A stretch of DNA of 64,000 nucleotides from Halanaeroarchaeum sp. HSR-CO. GTDB taxonomy: Archaea; Halobacteriota; Halobacteria; Halobacteriales; Halobacteriaceae. This document shows positions 63,097 to 64,000 of this stretch, one piece after another. Numbering within the stretch: the first letter of the stretch is position 1; every line of letters begins with the position of its first letter. The translations under genes and the position numbers were made by a program. The notes below the pieces were generated by a model. The model did not search any database, was not told the DNA's origin, and saw nothing but the letters and a program-made list of their open reading frames with translations. The DNA is taken from contig NZ_CP087724.1 of NCBI RefSeq assembly GCF_024972755.1, forward strand, positions 1,488,001-1,552,000, given 5' to 3'.

Positions 63097-63297
63097 TCAG
63101 GGGACGTTGATTCCCTGTCGACAGAGGAAGTCACTGACCTCGCGGATGACGACCGGACTGCCGACGATCTTGACCGATTGCCCCCGTTCGAAGACACTCA
63201 CGACGAACTCGTCTTCGACCTCGTCTCGGACGTCCGCCAGCACGTCTCGGGGGAGGACGATTTGCGTACTGTCCCGAAGACTGCGGGCGTCGACCAT
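63097..63297 (-). CDS. Small conserved haloarchaeal protein next to L11
   Basis: 66 residues from the ATG at 63297 (MVDARSLRDSTQIVLPR); in-frame GTG/TTG codons upstream are less likely starts. The protein is a compact alpha/beta sequence without motifs (VLADVRDEVEDEFVVSVFERGQSVKIVGSPVVI split by acidic residues) and ends INVP. I recall the same small gene upstream of L11 in other haloarchaea, which suggests a link with translation, but no function is known. The 76-base gap to L11 leaves room for a separate promoter. Confidence 0.65.
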   Translation of the reverse strand: MVDARSLRDSTQIVLPRDVLADVRDEVEDEFVVSVFERGQSVKIVGSPVVIREVSDFLCRQGINVP

Positions 63298-63398
63298 CAC
63301 TGTCAATTCCTTGACTGGGCCGCATTAACGTGTCGGAATCGCCTGACCGGATGCGAATGGGACACCCTTTTTGGCACCACCGACATACCGGACAGTCA

Positions 63399-64000
63399 AT
63401 GGGACTCGAGGAGGAGATAGAGGCGCTCGAAACGGAGATCACCGAGACGCCCTACAACAAGTCCACGGAGGCCCACATCGGCCGTCTCAAGGCCAAACTG
63501 GCCGAGAAGAAAGAAGCCCTCGAGCGCCAGCAATCGGGGAGCGGTGGTGGCGGCGGGTACGCCGTCGAACAGACCGGCGACGCCACCGTCGCCCTGGTCG
63601 GATTCCCGAGCGTGGGGAAGTCCACGCTCATCAACGCACTCACGAACGCCGACAGCGAGGTGGGCGCCTACGAGTTCACCACCCTCGACGTGAACCCCGG
63701 GATGCTCCAGTACCGCGGGGCGGACATCCAGCTCCTCGACGTCCCCGGGCTCATCGAAGGCGCCGCCTCCGGGAAGGGCGGGGGACGAGAGGTCCTCTCG
63801 GTCGTGCGGACCGCCGACCTCGTCGTCTTCATGCTCTCGGCGTTCGAGATCGAACAGTACGACCGCCTTGCCGAGGAATTGTACGCGAACAAGATCCGCC
63901 TCGACACCGAACCCCCGAGCATCCGAGTGACCAAGAAGGGCAAAGACGGCCTCGACGTCAACGCTTCGGGTGATCTCTCCCTCGACGAGGAGACCATCAC
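63399..64000 (+). CDS. DRG-family (Obg-like) GTPase, 3' end outside window
   Basis: 200 codons from the ATG at 63399 (MGLEEEIEALETEIT) to the window edge, no stop. The coiled N-terminus (to about residue 45) and GTPase motifs G1 (GFPSVGKST), G2 region (YEFTTLDVNPG) and G3 (DVPGLIEGAASGKGGG) are those of the developmentally regulated GTP-binding (DRG) branch, which associates with translating ribosomes. G4, G5 and the TGS domain lie beyond the window. It is divergent from the small gene at 63097. Confidence 0.92.
   Translation, partial: MGLEEEIEALETEITETPYNKSTEAHIGRLKAKLAEKKEALERQQSGSGGGGGYAVEQTGDATVALVGFPSVGKSTLINALTNADSEVGAYEFTTLDVNPGMLQYRGADIQLLDVPGLIEGAASGKGGGREVLSVVRTADLVVFMLSAFEIEQYDRLAEELYANKIRLDTEPPSIRVTKKGKDGLDVNASGDLSLDEETI

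Noticed and set aside
1-64000. CRISPR array or phage region
   Set aside because: No regularly spaced direct repeats, cas genes, integrase, capsid or terminase genes were seen. The only mobile genes are of the IS200/IS605 superfamily.

Overview
The window comes from a haloarchaeon (class Halobacteria). The evidence is high GC, strongly acidic predicted proteins, twin-arginine lipoprotein signals (RR followed by a GC lipobox), an archaeal-type L11 / L1-L10-L12 ribosomal cluster with acidic GLG(D/N)(L/M)FG tails, GatE, archaeal FEN1, MptE, and TATA boxes about 26-35 bases ahead of near-leaderless starts.

Bases 1-16 kb are accessory and visibly decaying. There is a partial unknown gene, small membrane proteins, and three CPBP/CAAX-type intramembrane protease genes in a row. 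The first of these is dead: it has two nonsense codons and a frameshift, and a tnpB-only IS1341-type element is inserted at 3231-4583. Further on are a decayed methyltransferase, the start of a broken DUF7544-like gene, a chimera of a TnpB start with a UspA-like tail, a CoA-disulfide reductase/rhodanese, a DsrE gene with an in-frame TAA, and a molybdate/tungstate-type ABC operon whose ATPase carries an in-frame TAG just after Walker A.

Bases 16.7-25.9 kb form the most striking unit. Four identical-architecture palindromes, TTAGG-N4-CCTAA (16763, 17985, 22849, 25100), resemble DtxR/IdeR-family metal-repressor boxes. They precede a reversibly-glycosylated-polypeptide-like (RGP) protein, an Fe3+-type ABC binding lipoprotein with its fused permease and a GT39/ArnT-like membrane protein, a gluconate-2-dehydrogenase-subunit-3-like plus GMC oxidoreductase pair, and a dolichyl-phosphate-type GT2. 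I read this as an iron-responsive island that couples iron import to glycan and sugar-redox chemistry. It has no ABC ATPase nearby.

Bases 26-42 kb hold dihydrofolate reductase, a peroxiredoxin, an RND/MMPL exporter with an S-layer-like partner and a divergent TetR regulator, a DUF3179 lipoprotein with a membrane partner, TauE/SafE, DUF2062, an intact IS605-like tnpA-tnpB element (36201-37904), a membrane histidine kinase, and a chemotaxis transducer with no external sensor domain but three tandem repeats after HAMP.

Bases 42.3-64 kb are conserved core: FEN1, FumC, two bPH2 membrane proteins, GatE, an Lrp/AsnC regulator divergent from a DMT exporter, a MaoC-like hydratase, PEP carboxylase, TrmJ, a GalT-like protein, FolP and MptE (pterin/folate), a multicopper oxidase, an LLM-class oxidoreductase, ribosomal proteins L12-L10-L1 with a structured leader, L11, a small conserved protein and the start of a DRG-type GTPase. 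No rRNA, tRNA or CRISPR array was recognised.
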